Source of the DNA: Bacteroidales bacterium UBA3630
GTDB lineage: Bacteria; Bacteroidota; Bacteroidia; Bacteroidales; P3
Length of the DNA stretch: 64,000 nucleotides
Reading direction: 5' to 3'
Assembly: GCA_002373995.1 (NCBI GenBank)
Contig: DFLB01000048.1
Coordinates: 10,686-74,685 of the forward strand
Numbering within the stretch: the first letter of the stretch is position 1; each line of letters begins with the position of its first letter. The notes below the pieces were generated by a model that saw only the letters and a list, made by a program, of their open reading frames with translations, was not told the origin of the DNA and made no database searches. Positions 26,138 through 34,406 of the stretch are shown piece by piece. A program made the position numbers and the translations under genes.

Positions 26138-27541
26138 TTAGAACAGTCCGCGAGAGCCGAGTTTGAAGTACGCCCAGGCAATGACCATCACCGGCACGAC
26201 ATAGTACCATAGCCTTACCACCTTGTAGTTCTTGGCATTGAGCAGCGAAATGCCGTAGGCCGCCATGATGAGCAGCCCCGGCAGGGCAGGTAGCAGGAAG
26301 CGCTCCGAGTTGGCAAATCCGCTGACGGAAATAATACCTAAGTAGGCTATCACAAAGGAACCTATGAGCGACAGGTTGCGCCAGTTCTTGGTAATGAATA
26401 TGGCGCTGAAAATGGCGAGGAGGACGAACCCGCCAAAGAAGTTGCGGACGTAGTTCCCGCCGCTGATCATCTGCTGGTTGTACTGTTGGTCTACGTCCAC
26501 CATGGTCGGAAACGGCATCACGAACATGATGGGTGCCATCACCGTCCCGGTGGCATACTTGGCCCACTGGTTTCCTTTTGATGTCTGATAGTTGCGTTTT
26601 GCTGTTTGGTTGGTCTCGCGGTCATCCCATGTCGACTCTATCTCAGCCATGATGGTGCCGCCGGTCAGAATCCCTATCGCTAATGCTACCCATCCAATGA
26701 GTATCCATCGTTTGGCTTTGCCAACCACTTGGGTATTGGTAAACACCAACGCTGTCACCACCGAGAATGCTGCTGCCTCGCCTAAGACTGTCCGGAACGA
26801 GAATAGGCTGACCAGTAGCAGAACCGGTAATGCAATTGTAAGGATGTTGTATTTCTTGCTGCGTAGCAGGTAGTCGGTACGTTCTAAAAAGGCTACCAGA
26901 AGAAATATCATGAAGGTCTCCTTCAGGTGCAGACCGCAGTAGTAGATGAGATTGGGCATGAAACATGCAAAAACGGCCGACATGCGCCCCACTTCCTCGC
27001 TGAGGTTGCGTTTGGCTAAAAAGTACAATAGAATACATGTCGCAGCACTGAAGATGCTATTCACTAATCGGGGCAGCAGAATGCTCTCGCCGGTCAACTT
27101 GCTCAGCAGCGAGAGGTAAAACACATAGCCTGAGTCAGAAATGGAGTCGGTGTTGACGAAGAGGTAGTTCCAAATGTCGGCAATGCTGGCGCGCCTGTTG
27201 CCCATCGACTCTTCGTAGTACCAAATCGCATCACCGCTGTTGAATTCAAACGGCATGCCTGTCTTGACGGTGTAATAGAAATATGAAAATATAGCCCAGG
27301 CCACACGTAGCCCGACAGCCACCAGAAAAATGTTCCGGATGAAGTGCTTTGGCTGTATGTCTTGCCACTTTTTTGTGCATAGCGTCGAGAGCAAAAAGAA
27401 CCCCACTACCCACATGATGCCGATGAGGATAAACTCTATCGACATGGCGTAGTGGAAGTATAGCAGCGAAACGGCGGTCAGCGAGCCAAGGTAAAGATAG
27501 ATACCTTTGGAGGCTATCTGTTTTGGAAAGTACGGTATCAT
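26138..27541 (-). CDS. Polytopic membrane protein, GT-C-like glycosyltransferase or polymerase
   Basis: Integral membrane protein of 467 residues with about 11-12 hydrophobic segments. After the second or third segment comes an acidic loop, GMPFEFNSGDAIWYYEESMGN, positioned like the catalytic aspartate loop of GT-C enzymes, and the GLHLKETFMIFLLVAFLERTDYLL segment resembles that family too. It might use undecaprenyl-phosphate sugars or act as a polymerase, but no definitive Wzy or ArnT signature is seen. Its start overlaps the GT32 stop by four bases. Confidence 0.7.
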   Translation of the reverse strand: MIPYFPKQIASKGIYLYLGSLTAVSLLYFHYAMSIEFILIGIMWVVGFFLLSTLCTKKWQDIQPKHFIRNIFLVAVGLRVAWAIFSYFYYTVKTGMPFEFNSGDAIWYYEESMGNRRASIADIWNYLFVNTDSISDSGYVFYLSLLSKLTGESILLPRLVNSIFSAATCILLYFLAKRNLSEEVGRMSAVFACFMPNLIYYCGLHLKETFMIFLLVAFLERTDYLLRSKKYNILTIALPVLLLVSLFSFRTVLGEAAAFSVVTALVFTNTQVVGKAKRWILIGWVALAIGILTGGTIMAEIESTWDDRETNQTAKRNYQTSKGNQWAKYATGTVMAPIMFVMPFPTMVDVDQQYNQQMISGGNYVRNFFGGFVLLAIFSAIFITKNWRNLSLIGSFVIAYLGIISVSGFANSERFLLPALPGLLIMAAYGISLLNAKNYKVVRLWYYVVPVMVIAWAYFKLGSRGLF

Positions 27542-28266
27542 CCTATCAGTTTGCGTTTTAGTTTTATCAGATGTGTCATTTTCCTCTGCCCCACAATTCT
27601 CCGCAGGCGGTCTTTCCAGTCTCCCTTACCTTCGTTCCATGAACCCATAAAGTGATGGTCGCAGTAGGTGTTTGTCGTTAAGAGATATTCTCCTGTGGTT
27701 TGGCGTGGACAGAAGTATTCTGCAGGAAATACGGTCAGGTCTTTGTATTGGCTTTTCTTGCCGTCGCAGACGAAACCGTTGGCTTTCATGAGGGCGCTGA
27801 TGCGCTGGGTGTTGGTGGTGGTGTCGAGGGTGCCGTCTTCGCGGCGGAAGTGTGCTCCGTCGTAGGTATGCAGCTGCTCCATCACCCACTGACCACCGGC
27901 TTCGCTGGCCATCAGTCCTGTGACGGGCGGCTTGTGCTTGCTGCCCTCGTAGCCGGTGAAGGCGCTGAGGTGCAGCAGGTCGTCGAGGGGTTTCAGTATC
28001 TCCACGTCGGTGTCCATGTACACGCCTCCCTCGGTGGCCAAAGCATAGAGCCGTACATAGTCGGTCACGAATGCCATCTTCCCAGCCTCGTATGCCTCTT
28101 TGGTGTAGGGCGTGGAGTTCACGTCGAAGTTGTCCTCGTTCCAGAGCTTGTAGCTCCAGTCGGGCATGTGCCGGTGCCACGAGGCAATGCAGTCCTTGGC
28201 CAGCTGCGGCATCTCGCCGTGCCCTTGAGAAGAAAACCAACAGTAGTGTATTGTTTTAGGTATCAT
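27538..28266 (-). CDS. Glycosyltransferase family 32 (capsular sugar transferase)
   Basis: GT32 enzyme of 242 residues. It starts with the family hallmark MIPKTIHYCWFSSQG, then SWHRHMPDWSYKLWNEDNFD, the donor/metal-binding DxD region FVTDYVRLYALATEGGVYMDTDVEIL and a terminal basic helix. Start at 28266 is chosen because it gives the canonical IPKTIHYCWF N-terminus; the frame is open further upstream toward a 56-bp repeat and would add 28 unconserved residues. It sits downstream of the GxxExxY cassette in the same operon. Confidence 0.93.
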   Translation of the reverse strand: MIPKTIHYCWFSSQGHGEMPQLAKDCIASWHRHMPDWSYKLWNEDNFDVNSTPYTKEAYEAGKMAFVTDYVRLYALATEGGVYMDTDVEILKPLDDLLHLSAFTGYEGSKHKPPVTGLMASEAGGQWVMEQLHTYDGAHFRREDGTLDTTTNTQRISALMKANGFVCDGKKSQYKDLTVFPAEYFCPRQTTGEYLLTTNTYCDHHFMGSWNEGKGDWKDRLRRIVGQRKMTHLIKLKRKLIG

Positions 28267-28314
28267 ATCTCGTTTTGCCTCTGAAGAGACTGTTTTCCTA
28301 TGGATTATATTTCG

Positions 28315-28370
28315 TTCTACGGAGTATTGGAGTAAAGGATTTAATTCCAACCCTCCAATCCTCCGTAGAC
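28315..28370 (-). repeat. 56-bp imperfect palindrome, downstream flank of GxxExxY gene 1
   Basis: Arms TCTACGGAG(t)ATTGGAG and CTCCAAT(c)CTCCGTAGA match at 16 of 17 positions around an AT-rich centre. A second copy (52 of 56 identical) lies at 28767-28822. This copy ends one base from the stop codon of the enclosed gene. Confidence 0.93.
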
Positions 28371-28371
28371 A

Positions 28372-28755
28372 TTAGTTGTCGGAACGATTAACGACAGGAT
28401 GGATTCCCGCCTGTAGGTGCTCCACGTTAAAGTTAATAACATATCCCAGCTCGCAACCGGTAAGCCGCAGGTAGGTGTAAAGTTGTTTTTCAAATAGCGT
28501 CCTGTAATCCACTACCGACTTCAGTTCAAGGATGATTTTGTTGTCTACAATCAGGTCTAACCGAAGGTCATTACAAAGACGCTCGCCTTTGTAGTGAACG
28601 GGAACAGGCACCTGACGCTCCACGGTAAAGCCCTGTTTAGTCAGTTCCTTTGCCAGTGCTTCTTCGTAGATGCTCTCGAGCAAACCCGGACCTAATTCAT
28701 TGTACACTTCATAGGCACAGTGAAGTAGTCGATATGTATAATCCCGTGGTATCAT
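28372..28755 (-). CDS. GxxExxY protein (PD-(D/E)XK-like), copy 1
   Basis: Protein of 127 residues with the family hallmark GPGLLESIYEEAL (residues about 22-34). A core of LRLDLIVDNKIILELKSV carries the D...ExK spacing of the PD-(D/E)XK nuclease fold. The C-terminus QLYTYLRLTGCELGYVINFN is also typical. The family is frequent in Bacteroidota and its function is unknown; nuclease activity is only suggested by the fold. The gene interrupts a run of glycosyltransferase genes in the same orientation. It is bracketed by two copies of a 56-bp palindrome with 1 and 11 bases of spacing, which makes it look like a discrete cassette. Confidence 0.9.
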   Translation of the reverse strand: MIPRDYTYRLLHCAYEVYNELGPGLLESIYEEALAKELTKQGFTVERQVPVPVHYKGERLCNDLRLDLIVDNKIILELKSVVDYRTLFEKQLYTYLRLTGCELGYVINFNVEHLQAGIHPVVNRSDN

Positions 28756-28766
28756 TTTTTATTTTT

Positions 28767-28822
28767 TTCTACGGAGTGTGGGAGTAAAGGAGTAAATTCC
28801 AACCCTCCAATCCTCCGTAGAC
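28767..28822 (-). repeat. 56-bp imperfect palindrome, upstream flank of GxxExxY gene 1
   Basis: Identical to the copy at 28315 in 52 of 56 positions and in the same orientation. Its palindrome is weaker (14 of 17 arm positions). It lies 11 bases upstream of the GxxExxY start and 14 bases after the stop of the upstream glycosyltransferase. Confidence 0.93.
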
Positions 28823-28836
28823 TTAAACACCCACAA

Positions 28837-29892
28837 TTACCGTAGAGCGATGAGCCGTCGTTTGATGCGAGAACCCGTCTTCAGTATAAATTGCCTGAGT
28901 TGGAGCATCCAAATGGGATATTGGTACAGCCTGCGCGTCTTGGCGGGCTGGCGGCTCCAGTCCACCTTGGCCAGCTCAATGCGGGCAGCATCGCGATAGC
29001 GGCGGTCTAACAGGTAGTTCATCAAGCTGTAGCAGCGCAGGTTGTCGATGAACTGTTTGTAGTCGGGATTGCTATTCTCCAAGGGCTCGTATTCTCCAAG
29101 GTGCCACAGCATGTTCCTGTCCGGTGCATGCAGGCGGTGGGTGCCGCGATGGGCGTTGTCCACGTCTTGGTTGTAGTTGGCAAGGGGTTTGTTTAGCAGC
29201 ACAGTTTTGTGTGTTAGGGCTATGCGCAGCCAGAGCAGGAAGTCTTCGCCGAGGGTGATGCCCAAGGGGAATCCCCCTGCCTCGTCGAATACCCTGCGGG
29301 GTATGCAGACTGTTATGGAAGTCAGCGGCATGCAGAGCGTCCGGGCATAGACCCGACAGTAGTTGATTTCGCCTTCCGTAAAGCCCTCTTCCACTCCGAT
29401 AGGTGCCAGTCGGTGTCTTCCGTTCTTTACAATCCAGTAACCTGTGCCGTAGATGCCTGCATCGGGGTGACGCTCAATCAGCCCGGCCATCTCCTCAAGG
29501 AAGGTGGGCTCCCACCAGTCGTCGGCGTCGAGGAAGCAGAGGTAGGGCAGCGCTTGCGCCGCCTCACACGACAAAGCGGCCTCCTCGTTAGGTTCTGCAG
29601 TTGCCGGGGCGGGCGCGGTGGAGGTGTGGCTTTTGTCCTGTGGGCCGGCGCTTGCGCCGGCCATGGCTACACCCCGGTTGCGGGCGGCACTCACGCCGGC
29701 ATTCTCTTGCCGCACCAGCCGTATACGAGGGTCGGCAATTGCGGTCACGATGTCGCCTCCGCCGTCGGTGCTGCCGTCGTCGATCACTATCAGCTCCCAG
29801 TTCTGATAGGTCTGTTCCACAACGCTCTCCACGGCCTTGCGGACGTAGGGCGCCTTGTTGTAGAGTGGCATGATGACGGAGAAGCGTGTCAT
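28837..29892 (-). CDS. Glycosyltransferase family 2 with an in-frame insert
   Basis: GT-A glycosyltransferase of 351 residues. It has the GT2 start FSVIMPLYNKAPYVRKAVESV, the nucleotide-binding VIDDGSTDGGG, the NRG motif (AARNRGVAMA, about 70-78) and the catalytic FLDADDWW (about 120-127). Normally NRG and DxDD are about 15 residues apart; here an Ala/Pro/Glu-rich segment of about 37 residues (about 79-115) separates them. The insert's DNA ends carry the same 11-mer GCGCTTGCGCC. The enzyme could still be active if the insert loops out. It begins 36 bases after the WecB stop. Confidence 0.88.
   Translation of the reverse strand: MTRFSVIMPLYNKAPYVRKAVESVVEQTYQNWELIVIDDGSTDGGGDIVTAIADPRIRLVRQENAGVSAARNRGVAMAGASAGPQDKSHTSTAPAPATAEPNEEAALSCEAAQALPYLCFLDADDWWEPTFLEEMAGLIERHPDAGIYGTGYWIVKNGRHRLAPIGVEEGFTEGEINYCRVYARTLCMPLTSITVCIPRRVFDEAGGFPLGITLGEDFLLWLRIALTHKTVLLNKPLANYNQDVDNAHRGTHRLHAPDRNMLWHLGEYEPLENSNPDYKQFIDNLRCYSLMNYLLDRRYRDAARIELAKVDWSRQPAKTRRLYQYPIWMLQLRQFILKTGSRIKRRLIALR
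29548..29658 (-). repeat. In-frame insert with 11-bp terminal direct repeats
   Basis: The 11-mer GCGCTTGCGCC occurs at 29550-29560 and 29648-29658, at the two ends of the non-conserved segment of the GT2 gene. The second copy is extended into a perfect palindrome (GGCCGGCGC TT GCGCCGGCC). The segment encodes Ala/Gly/Pro/Thr-rich sequence with no match to GT2 enzymes. Confidence 0.75.
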
Positions 29893-29927
29893 TCTTTCAT
29901 AGAGTTATGACTCAGATGTTTTTCTTA

Positions 29928-31034
29928 TTACTCATGCGTGGCAATAAGGTCGGCAATGCGCTGTGCGGCGTGGCCGTCGCCGAAGGGGTTGGCGGCGTGG
30001 GACATGGTGTGGTAGGATTCTTCGTTGGTGAGCAGGTCGGTTACGGCGTCCACTATGGTGCTGCGGTCTGTACCCACCAAGTGGGCGGTGCCGGACTCGA
30101 TGGCCTCGGGGCGTTCGGTGGTGTCGCGCATCACCAGCACGGGCTTGCCAAAGGCGGGAGCCTCCTCCTGGATGCCGCCGCTGTCAGTGAGTATCAGGGT
30201 GCTCTGTTGCATCATGGCCACGAACTCCAGATACGACAACGGCTCCAGTAGGTAGACGTTCTTCCGGCTGCCGTCGATAATCTCCTGTACCGGACGACGG
30301 ATGTTGGGGTTGAGGTGGATGGGGTAGACGAAGTCCACATCCTCGAACTGCCCGGCCAGCGTGTTGATGGCCTGACAGATATTCCGCATGCCGTCGCCGA
30401 AGTTCTCGCGGCGGTGACCGGTAATGAGCACCATGCGGCGGCGCTCGTCGCGGCCGAACTGCGGAGCCACGGCCTTGCCCGATGCCACCACCCAGTGCAG
30501 CGCGTCGATAACGGTGTTGCCCGTCACGACGATGTGTCTCTCGTCCACATGCTCGCGCAGTAGGTTCTGTCGGGCGGTCTCCGTGGGGGCGAAGTGCCAG
30601 GTGCAGAGGCGTCCGTTCAGCTGACGGTTCATCTCCTCGGGCCACGGACTGTAGATGTTGCCGGTGCGCAGCCCTGCCTCCACATGCCCCACGGGTATGT
30701 GCTGGTAGAAGGAGGCCAACGCCGCGAAGGTCGACGTGGATGTGTCGCCATGCACCAGCACCAGATCCGGCCGTTCCTGTGCCAGCACATCGCGCATGCC
30801 AAGCAGTATGCGCGACGATACATCGTAGAGGTCCTGCCCCGGCTGCATGATGTTCAGGTCATAGTCGGGCTGTATATCAAAGACATCCAGCATCTGATCC
30901 AGCATCTCGCGGTGCTGGCCGGTGACGCAGACGCGGGTGTCGAACTCATCCGGATGGTTGCGGAGTTCCTTCACCACCGGTGCCATCTTGATGGCCTCCG
31001 GCCGGGTGCCGAAAACAAGGAGTATCTTTTTCAT
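29928..31034 (-). CDS. wecB: UDP-N-acetylglucosamine 2-epimerase (non-hydrolysing)
   Basis: Interconverts UDP-GlcNAc and UDP-ManNAc, providing ManNAc for the polymer. It has 368 residues, standard for the family. Motifs: KKILLVFGTRPEAIKMAPVV at the start, CVTGQHREMLDQML, LVLVHGDTSTSTFAAL, HVEAGLRTGNIYSPWPEEMNR, LITGHRRENFGDG and ILTDSGGIQEEAPAFGKPVLVMRDTTERPE. The start overlaps the stop of the SGNH gene by four bases. No UDP-ManNAc dehydrogenase (WecC) is present in the window, so ManNAc itself is the expected product. Confidence 0.97.
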   Translation of the reverse strand: MKKILLVFGTRPEAIKMAPVVKELRNHPDEFDTRVCVTGQHREMLDQMLDVFDIQPDYDLNIMQPGQDLYDVSSRILLGMRDVLAQERPDLVLVHGDTSTSTFAALASFYQHIPVGHVEAGLRTGNIYSPWPEEMNRQLNGRLCTWHFAPTETARQNLLREHVDERHIVVTGNTVIDALHWVVASGKAVAPQFGRDERRRMVLITGHRRENFGDGMRNICQAINTLAGQFEDVDFVYPIHLNPNIRRPVQEIIDGSRKNVYLLEPLSYLEFVAMMQQSTLILTDSGGIQEEAPAFGKPVLVMRDTTERPEAIESGTAHLVGTDRSTIVDAVTDLLTNEESYHTMSHAANPFGDGHAAQRIADLIATHE

Positions 31035-31963
31035 TGCAATAGGTTCTTTAAATCCTGTGCCAACTTCAGCGAGAACTGCTCCGCTCCGCGGCGGTTCAGG
31101 TGGCTGGCGTTGTAGAAGTTGAGGGTGTCGTAGCTGACGCTGTCGTAGGTATAGTTGAGTATGGGGTAGCCATATTTGTCGGCAAATCCTTGGTAGAGAG
31201 CAAACATCGTGTCGACATCGTTGCCCATCTTCTCAGTGGCGCCGATGTAGAATGGGGCGAAGACCATCACTACCTCGATGCCTTCCTGCTTGCACCGTTG
31301 CAGGTAGCGGTCGAAAATCTCCACGGCCTCGTCGTTGACGGTGAAGCTGATGGAGTCGATGGCGCGGAAAGTGTTGCCGTCCCAGGCTTTGTCCATGGCG
31401 ATGTAGCCACAGTCGATATTATTTGGGCGTGCCATCTTGGCTTTCACCCCCAATCCCTCCTTTATTGTTTCGTGGTATCCAGCATAGCGCACCAATGGCA
31501 GGTAGTGGTCGGCCCACGAAAAGTCCTCGCGCTCCTTTATCTCTCGGTAGAGGTCGTTGTCCTTGCGCAGATAGGGCAGGTACTGCTCGCGCTCGTAGCC
31601 GTTGGACATCTGTAGGGTGCCCCAGTCGATGTTCTGTATGATGACTTTCGGTTTGGGTTGGTGGCGGCGGTAGAAGTTATAGATGGTCACCTCGGCGTCG
31701 ATGCAACGGCCGTCGACGCTGATATTGTAGCTGTTGAGTCCGGTGATACTGTCGATAATCCGTGGGGAGTACTGCACCTGTCCGCGCGACGAGCCCATGA
31801 TCAAGGCGTCGCACTGCAGGTTGTCGTCGAGGATGGCATTGTAGGTGTGGAACATCCGCGCATCGGAATGTCTAAGGTTCTTGGTTATCAGCCAGTCCAA
31901 TCCATAGGCAACGGCCAACAGCATGGCAACGGTAATGCTCAGTTTAATCAGAAATTGTTTCAT
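31031..31963 (-). CDS. SGNH-like membrane-anchored protein, MBOAT partner
   Basis: Protein of 310 residues with one N-terminal membrane anchor (about residues 7-25) and an extracytoplasmic domain. MGSSRGQVQYSP (about 56-67) fits the nucleophile block of SGNH/DltD-like proteins, and NFYNASHLNRRGAEQFS near the end gives the catalytic Asn/His block. It lies three bases downstream of an MBOAT gene; such pairs (compare AlgI with AlgJ/AlgX, PatA with PatB, DltB with DltD) O-acylate extracellular polymers. So it probably completes the acetyl transfer to the surface glycan. Confidence 0.75.
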   Translation of the reverse strand: MKQFLIKLSITVAMLLAVAYGLDWLITKNLRHSDARMFHTYNAILDDNLQCDALIMGSSRGQVQYSPRIIDSITGLNSYNISVDGRCIDAEVTIYNFYRRHQPKPKVIIQNIDWGTLQMSNGYEREQYLPYLRKDNDLYREIKEREDFSWADHYLPLVRYAGYHETIKEGLGVKAKMARPNNIDCGYIAMDKAWDGNTFRAIDSISFTVNDEAVEIFDRYLQRCKQEGIEVVMVFAPFYIGATEKMGNDVDTMFALYQGFADKYGYPILNYTYDSVSYDTLNFYNASHLNRRGAEQFSLKLAQDLKNLLQ

Positions 31964-31966
31964 GGG

Positions 31967-33373
31967 TCAGAACTGGAAGTAGATGAATGTCTCGTTGAAC
32001 ACGCCGTACACAAATATCACCGCCAGCACAGCCAGGTAGCAAGTATAGCGTACCACGCCGCTGCGCACGCCGCTCATGTCCAGTCCGTGAGCGCGTCCGC
32101 GTTGCAACCATTCCACCAACATTATCGCGGCCACAAAGACCACGGCCCGCATCGGCAGGTGGAACCCATGCCATCCGCTGCCGAACATGGCTGCGTAGAA
32201 GTCCATGGCCTCGCTGATGCTCTGGCTGCGGAAGAGCACCCAGCCCAGAGCCGCCAGCACAAAGGTCAGGGCCATCTGCCCCAACTCCTTGAGGTTGGGC
32301 AGCAGGCGTCCTTCGGCGATGGTGTCGGTGTACTTGCGGTTCTTGCCCAACAGGATGAGGGGCAGGAAGAGGCAGGCGTGGAACGCACCCCAGGCCAGGA
32401 AAGTCCAGTTGGCGCCATGCCAGAATCCGCTGACAAGGAATATGATAAACGTGTTGCGCACCACCTTCCATTTCGCCACACGGCTACCCCCGAGGGGGAT
32501 GTATACGTAGTCGCGGAACCACGTGGTGAGGCTGATGTGCCAGCGGCGCCAGAACTCGGCAATGTCGCGACTGAAGTAGGGCACGTTGAAGTTGCGCATC
32601 AGTTTGATTCCAAATAGTTTGGCGCAGCCGATGGCTATGTCACTATAGCCTGAGAAGTCACAGTAGATCTGGATGGAGAACAATGCTGCGGCCACGGCGA
32701 GGTCCAGGCTACCATAGGCTCCGATGTCGCCCCACACTTTGTCCACAAAAACGGCGCAGTTGTCGGCCACGACCACCTTCTTGAAGAATCCCCACAGCAT
32801 CTGGCGCACGCCGTCGACGGCCATCGCATAGTCGAACTTCCGCTCCCTTAGGAACTGAGGCAACAGGTTCGTGGCCCTCTCGATGGGGCCCGCCACCAGC
32901 TGGGGGAAGAAACTGACGTAGGCGAAAAAGGCCACGACATCTTTCGTCGGGGCTATTTTGCCCCGATAGACGTCGATACTGTAGCTCAACGCCTGGAAGG
33001 TGTAGAACGAGATGCCCACGGGCAGTATCAGATTCAGCATCACGCTGTCGCCGCTGCATCCCAACAGGCGAGCCAACTCGGAGGCGAAGAAATCGTAGTA
33101 TTTGAACAACCCCAGGATGCCGAGATTCAGTCCGATGTTGCCCCAAAGAGCCGCTTTGCGCCATCTCTGTTGTCCTATCAACAAGCCGCTGACATAGGAA
33201 CAGGCGGTGGTGAAAGCAATGAGCAGCAGGAAACGCCAATCCCACCAGCCGTAGAACACATAGCTCGCGACAACAACCAGCAGGTTCTGCCAGCGCACCT
33301 TCTTGCGCAGCAGCCAGTAGATGGCGAAAGTGAGAGGCAGGAAGAGGAAGAATTCTATCGAAGTGAAGAGCAT
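31967..33373 (-). CDS. MBOAT family O-acyltransferase
   Basis: Integral membrane acyl-transfer protein of 468 residues that moves an acyl (usually acetyl) group across the inner membrane. Start at 33373 gives the characteristic MLFTSIEFFLFLPLTFAIYW N-terminus and overlaps the upstream GT2 stop by 19 bases. Motifs: LILPVGISFYTFQALSYSIDVYRGK, FFPQLVAGPIERA, FAEFWRRWHISLTTWFRDYVYIPLGG and the active-site histidine block SGFWHGANWTFLAWG (about residue 318). It pairs with the SGNH-like gene just downstream. Confidence 0.95.
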   Translation of the reverse strand: MLFTSIEFFLFLPLTFAIYWLLRKKVRWQNLLVVVASYVFYGWWDWRFLLLIAFTTACSYVSGLLIGQQRWRKAALWGNIGLNLGILGLFKYYDFFASELARLLGCSGDSVMLNLILPVGISFYTFQALSYSIDVYRGKIAPTKDVVAFFAYVSFFPQLVAGPIERATNLLPQFLRERKFDYAMAVDGVRQMLWGFFKKVVVADNCAVFVDKVWGDIGAYGSLDLAVAAALFSIQIYCDFSGYSDIAIGCAKLFGIKLMRNFNVPYFSRDIAEFWRRWHISLTTWFRDYVYIPLGGSRVAKWKVVRNTFIIFLVSGFWHGANWTFLAWGAFHACLFLPLILLGKNRKYTDTIAEGRLLPNLKELGQMALTFVLAALGWVLFRSQSISEAMDFYAAMFGSGWHGFHLPMRAVVFVAAIMLVEWLQRGRAHGLDMSGVRSGVVRYTCYLAVLAVIFVYGVFNETFIYFQF

Positions 33374-34272
33374 AGTTTGCTGTATAGTTGCAACAAGGCT
33401 GGATGCAAGTGTGCCAGTCGGTAGAGACGCCTGTGACGAGGCGTGACGCATTCCTGCCGGAAGCGATGCCACTCGTCAGAGGTGAGTGTGTCACCTTTGG
33501 CAATGCGTGCGATATAGTTGGATGCCAGCACCTGATAGATGGCTCGCTTGTCAATGTCCTCCATCGGCTGGAAGAGTTCTTCCAGCATACGGTGAGCCAG
33601 CCGACTATCGGCTTCAAGGGATGGGTCGGCGGTGCGGGTGATGCTGCCTTGGCGCACGCGATAGGTGTAGGGACAGTTGGCTATGGTCTTGACGCTCTTG
33701 GCATACAGCATGGCCTGGGTGGTGAAGAGGTCGTCCTCGGCACGGCGCAGGCCGTCGGCAAAGCGCAAGTTGTTGTCAACGAGAAACCGTCGGCGGTAGG
33801 CCCGCTGCCAGATGCAGACGAAGTGGATGTCCGTGGCCTCCAGGCGGTGGTGGCAGAAGTAGCTCCAGCCGTCGGTGGTTTCGGGTTCGCGGATGGTGGG
33901 GTGGTAGGTCTGTTCGCCAGTGGCGTCGTGCAGTTTTCTGGCGTTGAAGGCTATGATGTCTTCGCCTGAGAACTCGACGACGAGGGTGGCAAGGGCGCCG
34001 TCGGTGAGGAGGTCGTCGCTGTCTACGAAGAGGATGTACTCGCCCCGGGCCTCGTCGAGGCCGCGGTTGCGGGCAGTGCTCATGCCATGGTTCTCTTGGT
34101 GGATTACCTTCACGTCGGGATAACGCTCCAGCAGGGCCGCAGTGCCGTCGGTGCTGCCATCGTCGACGACGATGACCTCGCAGCCCTGACGTTCCTGCGC
34201 AAGGATACTATCGAGGCATTGTGGCAGGTAGGCTTCGGCGTTGTAAGCAGGTATGATGATGGAGAGTTTCAT
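33355..34272 (-). CDS. Glycosyltransferase family 2
   Basis: GT-A enzyme of 305 residues beginning MKLSIIIPAYNAEAYLPQCLDSIL, with VIVVDDGSTDGT, MSTARNRGLDEARGEYILFVDSDDLL and a helical C-terminal region. Start at 34272 is chosen as the canonical GT2 N-terminus; nine extra residues upstream are possible. The C-terminal 150 residues include the RAEDDLFTTQAML acceptor-domain motif. Adds one sugar of the repeat unit; donor unknown. Confidence 0.93.
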   Translation of the reverse strand: MKLSIIIPAYNAEAYLPQCLDSILAQERQGCEVIVVDDGSTDGTAALLERYPDVKVIHQENHGMSTARNRGLDEARGEYILFVDSDDLLTDGALATLVVEFSGEDIIAFNARKLHDATGEQTYHPTIREPETTDGWSYFCHHRLEATDIHFVCIWQRAYRRRFLVDNNLRFADGLRRAEDDLFTTQAMLYAKSVKTIANCPYTYRVRQGSITRTADPSLEADSRLAHRMLEELFQPMEDIDKRAIYQVLASNYIARIAKGDTLTSDEWHRFRQECVTPRHRRLYRLAHLHPALLQLYSKLCSSLR

Positions 34273-34406
34273 CGGGATGGAGACGATGGCTTCGGCCATG
34301 GTGTTCAGCGCGTTGCGATATTCGCGATTGACCTAAGTTTTTTATGCTCAAGCTCTTGTGCTTGGCTGTTGAAAGATGTCGTATCTGGCAGGTATCACGA
34401 TTGGTC

